Source of the DNA: RGIG9608 sp045612365
GTDB taxonomy: Bacteria > Bacteroidota > Bacteroidia > Bacteroidales > Paludibacteraceae
Length of the DNA: 64,000 nucleotides
Assembly: GCA_045612365.1 (NCBI GenBank)
Contig: JAZKYY010000017.1
Coordinates: 1-64,000, forward strand
Direction: 5' to 3'
Numbering within the stretch: the stretch's first letter is position 1; the number at the start of each line of letters is the position of its first letter. Shown here piece after piece: positions 62,098-64,000 of the stretch. Made by a program: the position numbers and the translations under genes. A model generated the notes under the pieces. The model was not told the DNA's origin, made no database searches, and was given only the letters and a program-made list of their open reading frames with translations.

Positions 62098-62978
62098 ATT
62101 CCAGTTAATTTAGCTAATGTATTAACAACTGATTTATTATACAAGATTTTAGTAATCCATCTTTTTTTGATGATTGGACAAGCATCCAATAAACGATGTA
62201 TCCTCCCTCTCATCCGCTCGTTTCCCCACTTATTTTCCATTCTACGGTATGCATTATAAAAGCGTACATCATCCCATAGCCAAGATAGTCCTCTAGCGAT
62301 TTCCTTCTTTGAAAGTGGATATTCCTCTTTATCTGTGATTCGATATTTATTAATTCCTTCTTTTATTGTTACCACCTGCGATAAGTGTTTTACCTCAGAA
62401 TTGGTCACTAGCACGTTTGGAATAGCATATTTGCGCAATGTCATTAGTTCATCATCATCTGCACCATAAAAATCAAATACTTCATCAAATGGACCTATCA
62501 CATCAAACACCTTTCTCTCCCACACAAAGCACCAAGCTGCAAAGTGACGTTTATTTTCCCAACCAATAAAGTAATCTTTCGTTGATAGCATTTTTTCTTC
62601 CATCATCATTGGATAACTTCGATCAAGCGGAGAAAAACACATAAATCTAGGATTTGCCTGTTTTACTTTTTTGATCGCTGTCCACCAACTAGCTTGAAAT
62701 ACAATATCATTATTGCAAAAAGCCAGATACTCTCCTTTCGATTCATCAAGTCCAATATTCAAGAATCGATGAAAATTGAATGTCTCATCTGGTATTAGCA
62801 CACGTACTCGCTCGTCATATTGATATGCCGATTGTTTGTTGCTTTCTATCAACAACACTTCTAATTCCTCTTTTTGCCATTGCTCAGACTCAAACAATGA
62901 ACTGAGACATCGACAATTCATCTCGTATATATCATTGTCAATAGCATAGGATAATATAATGATAGATAGTTTTGGCAT
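62094..62978 (-). CDS. Glycosyltransferase family 2-like protein
   Basis: A 294-residue GT-A protein. It starts MPKLSIIILSYAIDNDIYEMNCRCLSSLFESE, with VLLIESNKQ, RFLNIGLDESKGEYLAFCNNDIVF (NND at the DxD site) and FDEVFDFYGADDDELMTLRKYAIPNVLV. Its ATG overlaps the following gene's region by 4 nt on the left, showing tight packing. Specificity unknown. Confidence 0.88.
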   Translation of the reverse strand: MPKLSIIILSYAIDNDIYEMNCRCLSSLFESEQWQKEELEVLLIESNKQSAYQYDERVRVLIPDETFNFHRFLNIGLDESKGEYLAFCNNDIVFQASWWTAIKKVKQANPRFMCFSPLDRSYPMMMEEKMLSTKDYFIGWENKRHFAAWCFVWERKVFDVIGPFDEVFDFYGADDDELMTLRKYAIPNVLVTNSEVKHLSQVVTIKEGINKYRITDKEEYPLSKKEIARGLSWLWDDVRFYNAYRRMENKWGNERMRGRIHRLLDACPIIKKRWITKILYNKSVVNTLAKLTGI

Positions 62979-63875
62979 TTATTTATTCAATGAGCGAAAT
63001 AAAAATCGTAAAGGTAATTTATAGTTTACTATACTATACTTAAAATGCTCCTTCATACACTCCAATATAGATACAGATGGGTATTTTTTTCTTAGCCATA
63101 TCGCTTTAGATAGAGTAATTCTATTTACTCTAAAAAATTTAGAAAAACTATAAAATACAGCCGCACAGTCTGCACATTGCCTTGATACCTTCAGAGCATA
63201 TTCTTCAATAGATTTCGTAGTGTAATGACATATATATGCAACCTCGTGGCATATAGGAGCAAATGGAGAATTATCAACATTTTCTCCATTTGCATTACAA
63301 ATTGCATTTAATCCATAAGGTGTATGTGGATTACTGTTCCACTCTGCACCATCGTATTCCCAATCTATTTTGAGTCCTTTTTTAATGATAGATTTAATAT
63401 GATTATTTTCTAGTTTATTTGTATAACCATAATATACATCCTTTTTCCATGACTTATTAAAACGTTTCCTCACCATTTCTGGTTTATATTGCACATGACC
63501 AGCATCACCATAACATTTCCAATTAAGGTGAATTGCTTCACATGAGGTAAAAAGAGTTAAGAAGTCAGTAATATTCTTATGTTGATCTAATACAATAAAC
63601 TCATCTATATCAATAAAAGCACACCAATCAAAATCTTTTTGAAAATAACACTCATTGTACACACGCTTTTGAATGTACTTTTGTCCTCGAACATCTATGA
63701 TTGTAATATTTTCTTTGATTGTTGTTGATTGAAACACATCAGTAATGCGTTCGCCATCTATGTCATTGTTATCGTAAAGATAGATATGCGAAAAACCAAG
63801 AGCAAGATGATGCTCCGCCCATTCCAGCAAATAGGCATTCTCGTTTTTGGCTATAGCACAAATGATAGAAATCAT
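62979..63875 (-). CDS. Glycosyltransferase family 92-like protein
   Basis: A 298-residue GT-A-like protein. MISIICAIAKNENAYLLEWAEHHLALGFSHIYLYDNND matches the opening of the GT92/DUF23-type transferases. The catalytic DxD is in WCAFIDIDEFIVL. Basic positions near VRKRFNKSWKKD and HYTTKSIEEYALK are typical of the family. It directly abuts the next gene (stop and start one base apart). Confidence 0.85.
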   Translation of the reverse strand: MISIICAIAKNENAYLLEWAEHHLALGFSHIYLYDNNDIDGERITDVFQSTTIKENITIIDVRGQKYIQKRVYNECYFQKDFDWCAFIDIDEFIVLDQHKNITDFLTLFTSCEAIHLNWKCYGDAGHVQYKPEMVRKRFNKSWKKDVYYGYTNKLENNHIKSIIKKGLKIDWEYDGAEWNSNPHTPYGLNAICNANGENVDNSPFAPICHEVAYICHYTTKSIEEYALKVSRQCADCAAVFYSFSKFFRVNRITLSKAIWLRKKYPSVSILECMKEHFKYSIVNYKLPLRFLFRSLNK

Positions 63876-63886
63876 TGGTAGATAAA

Positions 63887-64000
63887 TTATTCTAGTTTTC
63901 TTAATATTTTGATAATTAAACGTACCAACCTTCTCTTTAATTTGTTTTTACACAATATAAGATGCTTATTTAGAAAGAACTCCGCCAACTTTACATTTGA
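63887..64000 (-). CDS. C-terminal end of an unidentified protein, cut by the window
   Basis: The last 37 codons of a leftward gene (SNVKLAEFFLNKHLIL and onward, ending KILRKLE, TAA at 63887). It is very basic and hydrophobic, like the C-terminal membrane-binding tails of some sugar transferases, and ends 12 nt before the GT92-like start. The identity cannot be told from this fragment. It shows the polysaccharide locus continues to the right. Confidence 0.5.
   Translation of the reverse strand, partial: SNVKLAEFFLNKHLILCKNKLKRRLVRLIIKILRKLE

Noticed and set aside
1..64000. CRISPR array, rRNA operon, complete insertion sequence or classical defence genes
   Set aside because: No regularly spaced repeats, rRNA sequence, transposase or recognisable defence domain was found on reading the window and its frames.

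Overview
The window is AT-rich bacterial DNA from the phylum Bacteroidota, most likely order Bacteroidales. Support comes from gene content (gldA, gldG, DUF4271, DUF2723, DUF3256 and DUF6057-type proteins, a TolB-like c-heme lipoprotein, a Bacteroidales-type tyrosine recombinase), the repeated -7 promoter box TAnnTTTG a short way upstream of many starts, and the near absence of Shine-Dalgarno sequences. A genus cannot be assigned from the sequence alone.

Layout. (a) 1-2975 looks like the end of an integrated mobile element. It holds a repeat-rich non-coding stretch, two small excisionase-like helix-turn-helix genes, a terminator, a 170-bp nested palindrome and a tyrosine recombinase gene pointing away from tRNA-Phe (2976-3048). 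The tRNA 3' end faces the element, so tRNA-Phe is the likely attachment site. (b) 3.1-48.4 kb is chromosomal backbone in short operons: coaD; a GH2 lipoprotein; tamB with a DUF3256 gene; a degenerate PafA-like protein; a flippase-gldA-rpe operon led by an unlisted 53-codon gene; rmuC; mfd-dsbD-deacetylase-DUF2723; ftsY-rimO; fmt; a CsgG-like protein; a candidate small RNA; uvrA; gldG; DUF4271-hemD; LOG, purM, recF; parE; DUF6057 with a c-heme lipoprotein; and a DEDD exonuclease. (c) 48.5-64 kb is a long leftward surface-polysaccharide locus: about nine glycosyltransferases, a TupA-like ATP-grasp protein, a CatB-like acetyltransferase, a pyruvyl transferase, a nitroreductase-fold protein, a large membrane protein, a FemAB-type protein and a DUF354 protein. 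It runs off the right edge.

How the genes work together. The backbone serves envelope biogenesis (tamB, flippase, dsbD, DUF2723, gldA/gldG), DNA repair and topology (rmuC, mfd, uvrA, recF, parE, exonuclease), and translation or cofactor synthesis (rimO, fmt, ftsY, coaD, hemD, purM). The polysaccharide locus is a mosaic. It contains a 36-codon stump of a UDP-GlcNAc 2-epimerase gene, an acyltransferase cut off at its 3' end, tandem glycosyltransferase paralogues, a GC-richer block (about 49.5-51.7 kb) and a palindromic repeat inserted in frame in the FemAB gene.

No CRISPR array, rRNA, complete insertion sequence or classical defence system was seen. The most interesting items are the palindromic element that adds about 23 residues to the FemAB protein, the candidate rod-shaped RNA at 33.2-33.3 kb (its G-U pairs form only on the minus strand), the small conserved-looking gene before rpe, the pseudo-phosphatase, and the nested palindrome beside the recombinase.
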